Assembly: GCF_000720175.1 (NCBI RefSeq)
Contig: NZ_JOIX01000017.1
Coordinates: forward strand, 120,084 to 184,083
Source of the DNA: Streptomyces sp. NRRL S-337
GTDB taxonomy: Bacteria > Actinomycetota > Actinomycetes > Streptomycetales > Streptomycetaceae
Reading direction: 5' to 3'
DNA: 64,000 bases
The notes below the pieces were generated by a model. It was not told where the DNA came from. It ran no database searches and worked only from the letters and a program-made list of their open reading frames with translations. Within the stretch, counting starts at the first letter, position 1. Each line of letters starts with the position of its first letter. Below, piece by piece: positions 1 through 8,929 of this stretch. The translations under genes were made by a program, and so were the position numbers.

Positions 1-399
1 GCGCTCGCGGAGGGCATGCGCCGGCGAGCCCGTCACCTGTCCGGCCGCCGTGCCGACGGTGCCGGGCAGAAGGAGAGCCTGTGCGGGGCGACGTCGCCGA
101 GCGCAGGCAGCTTGTCGTCGGCCGGTGCCACGGTTGGGGGCTTGTCGCTGGGGCCGGCTGCGACCGCCGCCGCCCAGAACCGAGGCACCTCGATAGGGAG
201 CTCAACGAGGTATCGGAGTTACCAGCCGGGGCGGCTGGGGACGCAGAACATCCACCTCAGAGAGCCCGCGACGCTGCTGCGCAAGGCGGCGGAGCGGTCC
301 TCGACCAGGGACAGCAGGTCTCCGGCTCGACGGGCCACCGCATCAGAAGAGGGCGCTAACGCCGAGCACATCGCCCGATGCGCAGATACCTTCGGAGAG
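1..399. other. No gene recognised at left edge
   Basis: The first 399 bases contain open frames on both strands, but none shows a recognisable family, a ribosome site or convincing codon use. They may be decayed coding DNA. An upstream in-frame extension of the VOC gene runs through here but looks like noise, because the conserved part begins at the ATG at 400. Confidence 0.4.
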
Positions 400-786
400 A
401 TGACCACTCACTTACGGCGCCTCACCATCCCGGGCCAGGAACCTGCAGCGCTCGCCCATTTCTGGGGCGGGGTGCTGCTCCGCCCAGTGATACACGGCAG
501 TGACGGCCTTCACCTGAAGATGGTCGAAGGGAATGAGCCGCAGGCCCTGTACTTCACACAGGCAGCGGGCCAGTCGGCTCCGAACGGCGGACCGTTCCTC
601 AGCATCGGGGCGCTGTGCGGCACACTCACCGACGAGGTCGAACGACTCATCTCCCTTGGGGCTGTGCTTCTCAACGACTCCCCCAGCGGTCCACGGTCCG
701 TGATGATGGCCGACCCAGAGGGCCATCAGTTCATGGTCGAGTTGAGCGACGAGGAACTCATCGACGACGAACTCGGCTTGCGGTAA
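400..786 (+). CDS. VOC (glyoxalase-like) family protein
   Basis: A protein of 128 residues of the vicinal oxygen chelate fold, which usually forms metal-binding dimers acting as dioxygenases, lyases or resistance proteins. The N-terminal strand and helix (RRLTIPGQEPAALAHFW) and the late DPEGHQF motif with following acidic residues are the typical landmarks. The actinobacterial members are mostly uncharacterised, so no substrate is proposed. An ATG at 400 preceded closely by GGAGAG was chosen because homology starts there; a longer frame from 16 adds only low-quality sequence. It stands alone between relics. Confidence 0.75.
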   Translation: MTTHLRRLTIPGQEPAALAHFWGGVLLRPVIHGSDGLHLKMVEGNEPQALYFTQAAGQSAPNGGPFLSIGALCGTLTDEVERLISLGAVLLNDSPSGPRSVMMADPEGHQFMVELSDEELIDDELGLR

Positions 787-832
787 GGCAGTTTGCTCCA
801 GCACTTGGGGCACAAGGTGTCTGCCGCGGCGG

Positions 833-1165
833 TCACCTCGTGGTCGTGGGGCGGCCGGGGTCGAAGTCGAAGCCGTGGCGGTAGGCGACGATGCTCTTGA
901 GGCCGACCGCGGTGGCCGTGCGGGTGGCCAGGGTTTCCCGGAACCGGTCGGGGAGTTCGGCGGCGGTGACGCCGGCGCGTACCACGTCCTCCAGCACGCT
1001 CTCCAGGCGCACCACCTCGTCGACGGGGCGTCCGGAGGCGGCCGCCATGCCCTGGGGGTCGAGGATGTCCTCACCCTTGTAGCCGGTCTCCAGCAGGTAG
1101 TGGCCGATGCCGGAGGCGGCGAGCAGTCTGCGGTTGGCCTCGTCGGTGGCCCCACCTGTCTCCAC
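833..1165 (-). pseudogene. Amidohydrolase family fragment
   Basis: About 110 residues resemble an internal N-terminal segment of an actinobacterial amidohydrolase-2 family protein: an EANRRLLAASGIGHYLLETG stretch, then ILDPQGMA and VGLKSIVAYRHGFDFDP. The usual first metal-binding motif (HxH near the start) is missing, and the catalytic C-terminal two thirds are gone; translation stops after a short unrelated tail. Family members are normally about 370-400 residues. This is a relic broken at both ends. Confidence 0.65.
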
Positions 1166-1245
1166 ATCCTGCGACGTCGTGGCACCTCCTGAGTTGCCGA
1201 GGAAAACCGTTGGGCTGCCCGACTCGCTCCAGGCATGATCGACTG

Positions 1246-1830
1246 GTGAACACCTACCTGGAGACCGAGCGCCTGGCCTTGCGCCGTTTCACCGCCAATG
1301 AGGCGGACCTGCTGATCGAGCTGGACAGCGACCCGGCGGTGATGCGCTACCTGACCGGTGGCATCCCGACGCCGCCGGAGGTCGTCCGCGATGAATACCT
1401 GCCGCGGATCCTCGCCGGCTACGAGAAGTGGGGCGGCAACCTCGGTCTGTTTGCCGCGCAGGAGAAGGACGGCGGCGCGTTCATCGGCTGGTTCATCCTG
1501 CGTCCCGCGCCGGAGGGGCCGCTGGACGAAGTCGAACTCGGCTACCGGCTACGGCAGGCGGCTTGGGGCAAGGGCTATGCCACCGAGGGCTCGCGGGCCT
1601 TGCTGAGCAAGGCGTTCAAGGAGCTCGGTGTGCGCATGGTCTGGGCTGAGACGATGTCTGTGAACCACGGTTCCCGCAACATCATGGAGAAGCTCGAAAT
1701 GGCCCTCGTGGACACCCTCCCCACTCCCTCCGACATGGAAATGGTCGAGGACTCCGAGCTTGGCGGCGTACGGTACGAGCTCACCAAGGAGCAATGGGAG
1801 CGGCACCAGGGACTGTCCGGCGACTCATGA
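1246..1830 (+). CDS. GNAT N-acetyltransferase (RimJ/RimL type)
   Basis: 194 residues. The protein starts with the usual ETERLALRRF strand of Acetyltransf_3 enzymes. It carries the acetyl-CoA binding motif A around residues 95-120 (LGYRLRQAAWGKGYATEG, with WGKGYA as the pyrophosphate loop), and it has the NHGSRNIMEKLEM segment in which an Asn and a Ser/Arg typically contact CoA. These enzymes acetylate amines on proteins or small molecules; the target cannot be read from sequence. GTG at 1246 is chosen because homology begins immediately there; the upstream in-frame ATG at 1210 adds an unlike Arg-rich leader. Confidence 0.85.
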   Translation: MNTYLETERLALRRFTANEADLLIELDSDPAVMRYLTGGIPTPPEVVRDEYLPRILAGYEKWGGNLGLFAAQEKDGGAFIGWFILRPAPEGPLDEVELGYRLRQAAWGKGYATEGSRALLSKAFKELGVRMVWAETMSVNHGSRNIMEKLEMALVDTLPTPSDMEMVEDSELGGVRYELTKEQWERHQGLSGDS

Positions 1831-1888
1831 ACGGATCCCTAGGCGTACCGCAGCGACGGTGACGGTGCCGTGGAAGAGGCCGGCCCGC

Positions 1889-2280
1889 TCAAGTGCCGGC
1901 CTCCCCTCGCGACGCCTCCTCCGCGGCCCGCATCCGCGCCTCGGCCGCCGGACCCGAACGGGCATGCACAGCAGCCACCAGGGTCTCCACGAGCGCCATC
2001 GGCGCGACGAGGCTGTCGAACGGGCTGGGCGCCTCCACCCGTGCCGGGAGCACCACGTCGGCGAACTCGGCCACGGGCGAGAGCCACGCATCGGTGAACA
2101 GCACGACCTTGGCCCCACGTTCATGCGCCAACCGGGCCAGCCGCACAGTGTCGTCCTGTTGTCCTGGTAGCGGCGGAAGTCGAAAACCACACCGACGTCT
2201 CGGAATCCGGGCCGCACCACCAGGGTGTCGTGGCGGCACGATGCGGCGAGGCCGAGCAGCGCGGGCCCGATCCTGGTCCG
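1889..2280 (-). pseudogene. RpiR/MurR-type regulator relic (SIS domain)
   Basis: Two consecutive reading frames encode the C-terminal sugar-isomerase (SIS) domain of an RpiR-type transcription factor. The first frame (about 2158-2280) gives the segment ending in DVGVVFDFRRYQD; the second (1889-2157) gives TVRLARLAHERGAKVVLFTD through a VETLVAAVHA helix. At the shift the DNA reads CAGGAC-AA-CAGGAC, so an 8-bp insertion that duplicates CAGGAC explains the break. The N-terminal HTH_6 DNA-binding domain is absent: upstream the sequence joins abruptly to a truncated response regulator. Confidence 0.7.
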
Positions 2281-2342
2281 CGGTACCGGTCCTGGACGCC
2301 CACTCGCTGACGGCCCTCGCCGATTCCAGCGCAGCACGGCGC

Positions 2343-2732
2343 GAGCAGCCAGGCCGCCCCCTGTGTGGGCAGTTCGGCCCGGCCGTCCCTGGCCCCTATG
2401 ACCGCCCGCAGCAGCTGCTCGGTGCTGGCCTCAGGGCGCGGAATGAGGCTGATCAGACCGCAGTTGACGGCCCGTAGGAGATGCTGCTTGCGCACCATGT
2501 CCCCGACGAGCACCACGCGCATCCGCGGGTTGGCCGCGTCATGGACCGCCTGCTCGATGGAGTCCAGGGTCTCCGCGGTGATCTCCCCCGCGAGCACCAG
2601 CAGAACGTCGGCCTCGGCACTCCGTTCCGCGGCAAGCAGGCTGACGGTGGGGTACGGCCGCAAGAGGGTGGCGGCCCCGGCGCCGCTGAGGGGGTCGGCA
2701 GCCAGGATGGTGAAAGAAACGCTCTCCAACAC
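2343..2732 (-). pseudogene. Response-regulator receiver-like fragment lacking its HTH
   Basis: About 130 residues match the atypical receiver half of actinobacterial LuxR/NarL-type regulators: an AADPLSGAGAATLL start, ADVLLVLAGE, then MRVVLVGDMVRK and LLRAVNCGLISLIPRPEAS. The C-terminal LuxR helix-turn-helix that should follow is missing. Past 2343 the same frame runs into the RpiR relic and is out of frame with it. A good Shine-Dalgarno (AGGAG) precedes GTG 2732/TTG 2729, so the 5' end is authentic. The product would lack a DNA-binding domain. Confidence 0.65.
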
Positions 2733-3389
2733 TTCTCCTGTTGGCGCCTGGGTCTACTACGGGCCGTAGGGACGCCACTGGACGGGAAGACGGTTCCACC
2801 CTCCACCGCAGGGAGCGGCGAACGACCTTGAGAGGACACTAAGGACCGCGTCCGTGGGCACACATGACGGCGCTCACCGAAAGGTTTGCGCCACACTGAC
2901 CGAAGGGCTTGTTGCATTCGCCTTCGCCCGTCCTCCCCAGTCCGGAGCGCGGCCGTTGCCGGCGTTTGCCACCCGAACGCGCTCCCTGCCAACCGGAGGT
3001 TGCAGAAGGGGAGTTGGGTAACGATGTCCGCCTGAGCATCCACACGTCTGCCAGTGGCTGCGCGGTGTCTGTCCAGCTGTTCGGTGCGGCCCTCGCCGTG
3101 GAGGCCAGCTCAGCAGTCACGGAATCCGGCATCGCGAAACACCGAACCTCCGAACCTCCGAACCTCCGAACCTCCGGCCAAGGAATCCGCCCCGCATGGC
3201 CGGAGCCGGCACCCATGCCATGGCGCGAAGAGCGGGATCGTAGCTCACGCGCACCGCCCGGCGGCCGGATTTGAGCATCGTCGCTCAATCCGCTTCATTG
3301 CCAAGTGCAACGGTTAGCGTGGCACCGCCCACCCTCGCCCGGACGGCGGCGCCCGTCGGCAACCCGTCGCGCGCCATCCAGGAGGCACG
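2733..3389. other. Intergenic region
   Basis: No gene is supported in these ~650 bases between the truncated regulator and the DUF4142 gene. The only notable structure is the octamer repeat at 3143-3174. Confidence 0.5.
3143..3174. repeat. Octamer tandem repeat (CGAACCTC)x4
   Basis: Four perfect head-to-tail copies of CGAACCTC. It is one of three octamer arrays within 2.6 kb (see 4088 and 5664), each with a different unit. Confidence 0.95.
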
Positions 3390-4062
3390 ATGAAATCTCA
3401 CGCGCGAAACCCCCGACCCACCTCGAAGCGCGGCCGCCTCATAGCCGCCGCACTCGCCCTCACCGCAGTTATCGCTGCCGTGTCCGTGTGGCTGGGGCAG
3501 CGGAACAGCTCTGCCGACGAGTCCGTCTCGGCCGATCTGCCGGCCGCGAGATCGGCCCCGGCCGGCCCTGGTGGGGGCAACACCGGCACGGTCTCCGCGT
3601 TGGACAAGACCTTCCTCACCAAGGTCCGGCAGGCCGGCCTGTGGGAGATGCCGGCAGGCCGGCTCGCCCAGACACACGCATCGAGCGAAGCCATCAAGCG
3701 CGCCGGTATGCATCTGCTGGAGGGGCACAGCAAGCTCGACGAGCTGGCCCGTGAGGACTCCGAGGCGCTGAACGTGCCCATCCCCGACCAGGCCACCCCC
3801 CGAACAACAGGGCTGGGTGGACCAGCTGAAGAACGCCCGGGGCCAGGCGTTCGACCAGCTCTTCGTGGACCTGCTGCGTGCTTCCCACGGCAAGATCTTC
3901 ATCACCATCGGCGAGGTGCGCGCCACAACCAAGAACTCGCTGATCCGGCGACTGGCCACGCAAACCAACAACACCGTCCAGGACCATATGGACGTTCTGG
4001 AGGACACCGGACTCGTCAAGGACGCCACCCTCGACGACGTCGCCTCGACCATTCCCAAATGA
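3390..4062 (+). pseudogene. DUF4142 (ferritin-like) exported protein, frameshifted
   Basis: An N-terminal signal or anchor (about residues 15-35, LIAAALALTAVIAAVSVWL) precedes a DUF4142 four-helix domain: LDKTFLTKVRQAGLWEM, then ASSEAIKRAGMHLLEGH, and in another frame VDQLKNARGQAFDQLFVDLL and NTVQDHMDVLEDTGLV. The frame breaks in a run of six C at 3796-3801. Removing one C restores DQATPEQQGW and a continuous protein of about 223 residues, close to the family length. So this is either a very recent inactivation, a phase-variable C tract, or a sequencing error. As written, translation continues to 4154 in a wrong Pro/Arg-rich frame. Confidence 0.8.
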
Positions 4063-4087
4063 CTGTCCCGCACAACGCTCCACGACA

Positions 4088-4118
4088 CCGCCCCGCCGCC
4101 CCGCCGCCCCGCCGCCCG
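4088..4118. repeat. Octamer tandem repeat (CCGCCCCG)x4, last copy partial
   Basis: Three full copies of CCGCCCCG plus a seven-base partial copy, beginning 26 bp after the stop codon of the DUF4142 reading frame. Confidence 0.9.
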
Positions 4119-4223
4119 ACGGTGTTGTTCCACCCCTGGTCGCTCACCCCCTGACGCTCTATCTGGCCATGGCCCCTCCCGCCTCTTCCCCTCCCGTCTT
4201 CCCCGAACTCTGGGCTGCGGCTG

Positions 4224-5609
4224 TCACCGTCCGGCCTGCCGCTCTTTCTGCTGCCGGCGGTCGTCGCGTGACGGCGCGCGGCGGACCGCACCGACCCGGT
4301 GCCGGGACGTCTTCCCCGTCTCCGTCACCGGCCGGTCGTACCGCAGGTCGTCGAAGAGCCGGGCCGACCTCCTGGCGTCCCACTTCAGGACGTTGCCCTT
4401 GGGCGTGGGGACACCGATACCGGACACGGGCACGTTGATCTGCTTGCCGTGTCCGCCCGTGACGTTCTGCACGGCGCGGAACATCCTGCTGAGATCGGGC
4501 AGGCTCATATCCTTGTCGACGATGAGCGTGTCGAGCCCGGCCTGCACGGCCGGACCGATCTTCAGCGGGTCGAAGAGGGTGTCGGGCCGGGCGGCCTGGT
4601 GGGCGAGGGTCGACAGGAACTTCTGCTGGTTCCTCGACCGGCCCAGGTCGCCCTCCTTCTCCTGGTGCCGTTCGCGGACGAAGGCTAGCGCCTGCTTGCC
4701 GTTCAGGGTCTGACAGCCTTTGCGCAGATCGGCGCCTGACTTCTCGTCCTTGATGTCCCGGTCCAGGCACATCCGAACGCCACCGATGGCGTCGACGATG
4801 TTCACGAACCCGGCGAAGCCGATCTCCGCATAGTGGTCGATGCGCAGCCCGGTGTTCTTCTCGACGGTGTGCACAAGCAGTTCGGGGCCGCCGTAAGAGA
4901 AGGCGGCGTTCAGCTTGTCCCCCTCGGGCCGCTTGGTCTTGCCCGTCGACGTGTCGAGGCGGCCGGGCACGGTGATCCAGGAGTCGCGCGGCAGGCTGAC
5001 CATGCTGGTTCCGTGGGCCCCGGTGTGCAGCAACATCATCGAGTCGGTGCGCCGCCCGCCGCCCCCGCCGGCGTGCAGGTCTTTCACGTCGCCCTCGGAG
5101 AGCCCGTCGCGGCTGTCGGAGCCCACGATCAGGTAGTTGGTGCCCTCGCCGGGCGGCGGACGGTCCCCGTACGCGCCGAGGTCGACATCACGTTGGAGTC
5201 GGGTCTCGGCCCAGCCGTACGTGCCGCCCGCCGCGACAACCACAACGGCCAGCAGGACGAGCGCCGCCCGACGCAGCCTCCTGCGCTTCTTCGGCTGCCG
5301 GGCGTGGGCGCGCCGGGGCCCGTAGCGCGAGCTGGGGCGTTCGGCGAACCGCTCACGCGCGGCGGTGTCTTCCGGGGTCGCGTACGGGACCTGGCCGGCG
5401 TACGGCCCCGGATCGGCGGACAGGTCCGGATCGGCGTACATCTCCGGATCGGCGTACGGTCCCCGCCCGCCCCCCGGCTCCGGGCGCCACAGCTCGCCCG
5501 TCACACGCACCGGCCCCCGACGCACGGGACGACTCCCGGCGTCACCGTACCGGCCCTGCTCCCCTGTGGGTGTGGTGCGTCCGGCCCGCTGGTCAAGCGG
5601 GTCTGTCAT
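4224..5609 (-). CDS. LCP (LytR-CpsA-Psr) family glycopolymer transferase
   Basis: 461 residues. LCP enzymes move lipid-linked wall polymers (teichoic/teichuronic acids or related glycans) onto peptidoglycan outside the membrane. The order is a cytoplasmic N-tail of about 110 residues with YADP-type repeats, a Lys/Arg patch (QPKKRRRLRR), one TM helix near residues 112-132, then the LCP domain. Hallmarks are NYLIVGSDSRDG, RTDSMMLLH, SLPRDSWI, KLNAAFSYGG, FAGFVNIVDAIGGV, ALAFVRERH and DLGRSRNQQKFL, including the Asp and Arg residues that hold the pyrophosphate and Mg. ATG 5609 has AAGGGAG five bases upstream; a TTG two codons earlier (5615) is less likely. It lies just downstream of the glycosyltransferase cluster on the same strand. 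Confidence 0.92.
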   Translation of the reverse strand: MTDPLDQRAGRTTPTGEQGRYGDAGSRPVRRGPVRVTGELWRPEPGGGRGPYADPEMYADPDLSADPGPYAGQVPYATPEDTAARERFAERPSSRYGPRRAHARQPKKRRRLRRAALVLLAVVVVAAGGTYGWAETRLQRDVDLGAYGDRPPPGEGTNYLIVGSDSRDGLSEGDVKDLHAGGGGGRRTDSMMLLHTGAHGTSMVSLPRDSWITVPGRLDTSTGKTKRPEGDKLNAAFSYGGPELLVHTVEKNTGLRIDHYAEIGFAGFVNIVDAIGGVRMCLDRDIKDEKSGADLRKGCQTLNGKQALAFVRERHQEKEGDLGRSRNQQKFLSTLAHQAARPDTLFDPLKIGPAVQAGLDTLIVDKDMSLPDLSRMFRAVQNVTGGHGKQINVPVSGIGVPTPKGNVLKWDARRSARLFDDLRYDRPVTETGKTSRHRVGAVRRAPSRDDRRQQKERQAGR

Positions 5610-5663
5610 GGTCAACTCCCTTGGTCATGTCCGAGGTCCGACTCGCGCGGCCGCTCACCGGTT

Positions 5664-5703
5664 CCCCTCGTCCCCTCGTCCCCTCGTCCCCTCGTCCCCT
5701 CGT
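5664..5703. repeat. Octamer tandem repeat (CCCCTCGT)x5 plus two degenerate copies
   Basis: Five perfect CCCCTCGT copies, with two degraded copies continuing to about 5720. The array fills the gap between the glycosyltransferase stop codon (5726) and the LCP gene. Read on the transcribed minus strand it begins a few bases after the stop. Confidence 0.95.
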
Positions 5704-5725
5704 CCCCTCCGCCCCCTCCGTCCCC

Positions 5726-7846
5726 TCACTGCGACGACAGGGTCCGCCGCGGGGGCAGCTCCTCAAGAGGATCTCCGGACGTCCCTGCGGACGGTGCTTC
5801 CAGCAGATACGGGTCGGCGGTTCCGGTGCGCTTCATGCTGTGCCACTTCAGGCGGGTGCCGAGCAGCGCCGTGGTCACGGAGTGGATGACCACCAGGTAC
5901 ATCAACTGCCGGTAGACGAACTGCTGAAGCGGCAGCACCCACAGCACGCGCAGCCGTTCGCGGTCGAGGCGCAGCGCGTACGCGGCGGTGACCAACTGGA
6001 CGGAGAGGAACCCGAACCAGACGAGGGCGGCCTCCAAGGGGTCGCGGAACAGCGCCCCGAAGAGGGCGAACAGGTCCACGGCCGGTGCGCACAGCGGCAG
6101 CACGATCTGGAACAGCGTGACGTAGAGCAGCACGCGACGGCCGAAGCGTCCGGCGGGGCCGACCTCCACCGCCGCGTGACGGTGCTTCCACATCGACTGG
6201 AGGGTGCCGTAGCACCAGCGGTAGCGCTGGCGCCACAACTGCCGGACCGAGCTGGGCACTTCGGTCCAAGCCACCGCCGACTCCTCGTAGACCACGCGCC
6301 AGCCGGCCCGCCAGAGCGCCATCGTGAGGTCGGTGTCCTCGGCCAGGGTCTCGTCGCTGACGCCGCCGACACCCATCAGCGCGTCCCTGCGGAAGGCGCC
6401 GATCGCCCCCGGCACCGTCGGCATGCACTCCAGGACCTCGAACATCCGCCGGTCGAGATTGAAGCCGAGGACGTACTCCAGGTGCTGCCATTTGCCCAGC
6501 AGGCGGCGCCGGTTGCCGACCTTGGTGTTGCCGCTGACCGCACCGACCGCCGGGTGGGCGAGCGGCTGGATCAGCCGGGCCAGCGCCGCCGGTTCGAAGA
6601 TGGTGTCCGCATCGACCATGACGACGATGTCGTGCCGGGCGTGCGCCAGGCCGGTGTTGAGGGCGCTGGGCTTGCCGCCGTTGGGCTGCCGGATCACCGT
6701 CACCCGTGGGTCGTCGATGTCCTCCGCGATGTCGGCGGTCGCATCGGTCGAACCGTCGTCGATGACGATGATCTGCAAGTGCGGGTGGGTGGACGCGAGC
6801 AGCGAGTACACGGTGGAGGCGATGCCGGCCTCCTCGTTGTACGCGGGCACCAGGACCGTCACCGGGTCCCGCACTTCGCGCAGCCGTGGTGCGCCGGGCC
6901 GGTACCGGTGCAGCCTGCGCACGTGGAGCCGGGCGAACACCGCGAACAGGAGCATCCGCAGGACGCCGAGGACGCCCGTGAGGGTCAGCGTCCACACCAT
7001 CACGGTGAGGAAGGCGTGCCCGAGCCGCTGCGACCAGATCAGGCCCTCACCCTTGATCTTCTGGGCGACCGGGACCTCGTCGAGGAAGGAAAGACGTTCC
7101 AGCCCGCCGCTGACGGTGGTGAACCGTTTCACGCTGCGGTCCCGCAGAAGATCCTCGGCCTCGTGGTAGCCCAGGTCGGTCTGGCTGTGCTGCGTCACCA
7201 CCCCCCGCCACGGCTTGCGGTCCTTGTGGTCCGAGGCGACCACCAGATACCCCTGGGCCGCCGCGCGCTTCGCAGCCGGCCACTCTGCGCCGCAGAGCGT
7301 GTCCGCTGCCGTGGTGTGCGGCAGCCGCAGCAGGGTGGTGTTGATGCCGGCCGCACCCGCGAGGGCGCTCTGGGTGAGCGACAGCTCAAGCCGCGCGCGC
7401 AGCGGTGAAGCGACACCGAGGTCGCCGCCGCTGTAGGTGTAGGAGCCGATCTCGTGCCCCTCGCGCAGGAGCCGCCGCATCAGCTCCGGGTGCTGGGCCG
7501 CGTCCTTCCCGTAGACGAAGAAGGTCGCCCGCGCGTGGTGACTGTGCAGCAGGTCGAGCAGGCGCGGCGTCCACACCGGGTCGAACCCGCCGTCGAAGGT
7601 GAGCGCGACGGTCCCCGGCGGCATGGCCGCGGTGGCGACCCCCTTCGGGCCGAACCGCAGCAGCGGCTTCCCGTCGTCCGCCTCGCGCGGGATCGGCCTG
7701 GTGCACGGCGGCTTGGTGCGGGCGGCGTCGACCTGGTGGGTCGTCCAGCCCTCGAAGAGGAGGGTGACGGCGACCACCAGGAGGACCAACAGGAGGACCA
7801 GCCAGTGTCCGCGCGGCGGGCGCCGAACAGCGGAGTGCCGGCTCAC
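5726..7846 (-). CDS. Deacetylase-like domain fused to GT2 processive glycosyltransferase
   Basis: 706 residues. An N-terminal signal-anchor helix (about 14-32) leads into an extracellular NodB-like domain (about 70-265), then TM helices near 285-315, a cytoplasmic GT2 domain (about 330-560) and further TM helices near the C-terminus. The GT2 motifs are intact: VLVPAYNEEAGI, IVIDDGSTD, MVDADT (DxD), EDTDLTMALW and QRYRW, as in chitin/hyaluronan/cellulose synthase-like enzymes that polymerise UDP-sugars. The deacetylase motifs are not: TFDDGPD is TFDGGFD, the HxxxH site is YTYSG, RPPYG is RLPHT, and the final LH block is missing. GTG 7846 overlaps the stop of the preceding gene (GTGA), so the two are translationally coupled. 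It probably makes or exports an extracellular polysaccharide. Confidence 0.88.
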   Translation of the reverse strand: MSRHSAVRRPPRGHWLVLLLVLLVVAVTLLFEGWTTHQVDAARTKPPCTRPIPREADDGKPLLRFGPKGVATAAMPPGTVALTFDGGFDPVWTPRLLDLLHSHHARATFFVYGKDAAQHPELMRRLLREGHEIGSYTYSGGDLGVASPLRARLELSLTQSALAGAAGINTTLLRLPHTTAADTLCGAEWPAAKRAAAQGYLVVASDHKDRKPWRGVVTQHSQTDLGYHEAEDLLRDRSVKRFTTVSGGLERLSFLDEVPVAQKIKGEGLIWSQRLGHAFLTVMVWTLTLTGVLGVLRMLLFAVFARLHVRRLHRYRPGAPRLREVRDPVTVLVPAYNEEAGIASTVYSLLASTHPHLQIIVIDDGSTDATADIAEDIDDPRVTVIRQPNGGKPSALNTGLAHARHDIVVMVDADTIFEPAALARLIQPLAHPAVGAVSGNTKVGNRRRLLGKWQHLEYVLGFNLDRRMFEVLECMPTVPGAIGAFRRDALMGVGGVSDETLAEDTDLTMALWRAGWRVVYEESAVAWTEVPSSVRQLWRQRYRWCYGTLQSMWKHRHAAVEVGPAGRFGRRVLLYVTLFQIVLPLCAPAVDLFALFGALFRDPLEAALVWFGFLSVQLVTAAYALRLDRERLRVLWVLPLQQFVYRQLMYLVVIHSVTTALLGTRLKWHSMKRTGTADPYLLEAPSAGTSGDPLEELPPRRTLSSQ

Positions 7847-8259
7847 TGCTTCGGACCTCCGGCCGACGGGGCGGATCTGCCGGCCGACGGGTGGAGGTGG
7901 TCATCACGGTCCGCGTGGGCCTTGGCCGGCGGCCGGTGTGCCTCGGCTCGGGCCGGTGCGCCGTGGCCGACTTGCGTCGTGCCGGTGCCCGGGCCGGAAG
8001 GCACCGGTCCGTTCATACTCGGCGGGTGCGTGCCGACGGGCTGCCGGAGTCCGCTGATCAGCGTGCCGACGAACAGCAGATACCCGACGCAGGCGCATCC
8101 CACGGCCAGCGCCACGCCTTGCAGCGTCCGCCTCCGCCAGCCCGACTGGCTGATGAATACGGGAAGTTGGGGGGCGGCCGCCTGGGGGCGCCGTGCCGCC
8201 GGGCTCACGCGAGGCGCCGTTGCCGACACCGCGCCCCGGTGCGGCATGCGCTGTGTCAT
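7843..8259 (-). CDS. Small single-pass membrane protein upstream of GT2 gene
   Basis: 138 residues, unknown family. A basic, Pro/Ala-rich cytoplasmic N-terminus is followed by one TM helix near residues 48-68 (LQGVALAVGCACVGYLLFVG) and an extracytoplasmic tail rich in Pro, Gly, His and Ala. ATG 8259 was chosen because the longer frame upstream is only Arg/Ser/Pro-rich noise; GGGCGGG lies just before it. The stop overlaps the GTG of the glycosyltransferase by 4 bp, so it is probably an accessory subunit of that polysaccharide system. Confidence 0.6.
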   Translation of the reverse strand: MTQRMPHRGAVSATAPRVSPAARRPQAAAPQLPVFISQSGWRRRTLQGVALAVGCACVGYLLFVGTLISGLRQPVGTHPPSMNGPVPSGPGTGTTQVGHGAPARAEAHRPPAKAHADRDDHLHPSAGRSAPSAGGPKQ

Positions 8260-8929
8260 GTCCCGCCCTGTGTGCTGCGCTGTGTACGGCTCCCTGCGGG
8301 CAGGGGGTACGGACGACGATCGCCCGTCGTGCGGTGTGCTGGCTATGTGGGGGATGCCCTGCACTGGTGCTCCTGATCTGCGGCCGCGCACGCGCGACTC
8401 TTTGTGTGTGGGGGATACGGACCCGGGGGTCCGCTGTACTGCCCGTGAGACGTCGGAGCCGCATCCCGGTGCCCGGCGCGTACGGACACTTCCCGTACGT
8501 GCGCATGCCATGCGTCCTCCCCGGGTGGGGCCAGGAAGACCACGTACGCATGTGCCCTCACAAGGGCCGGGAGGCCAGGGTGCAGCCCTCAGCCATCACG
8601 CAGCCCCCGACCCTACTCGCGCACCCGGGTGGCACGGCAACAGGCCGTCCTGGCCTTCACCTCACGATGAACGGCACCTACCACGTCGACATCACGATCA
8701 CACTCGACGTCGCAACGCGCTCCATCCGTACCTGACGCCTGATCTCCACCGCGTCTCCCGCCCCCACGCTGAACAGGGAACTTCGAGACCGCGGCGGCCT
8801 GACCCGACTGCAGCCTCCCGAGCTCGCGGCAGGGAGCGCTGACGGCTCGTCAAGGGATTGCTGACGGTCACAGGCGTGAGCAATCTCAACTCGCCAGGCG
8901 CCTTCTCAGCGTTTGACCCTGGTCCGGGT
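8260..8929. other. Upstream region of the glycosyltransferase operon
   Basis: No gene is supported in ~670 bases. It contains an inverted repeat CGTACGG (8479-8485) / CCGTACG (8493-8499) and should hold the promoter of the minus-strand operon. The rightmost part borders an IS5-type relic. Confidence 0.5.

Noticed and set aside
5570-7408. A 612-codon plus-strand frame opposite the GT2 gene
   Set aside because: It is antisense to a gene with intact GT2 motifs; its own product has no recognisable domain.
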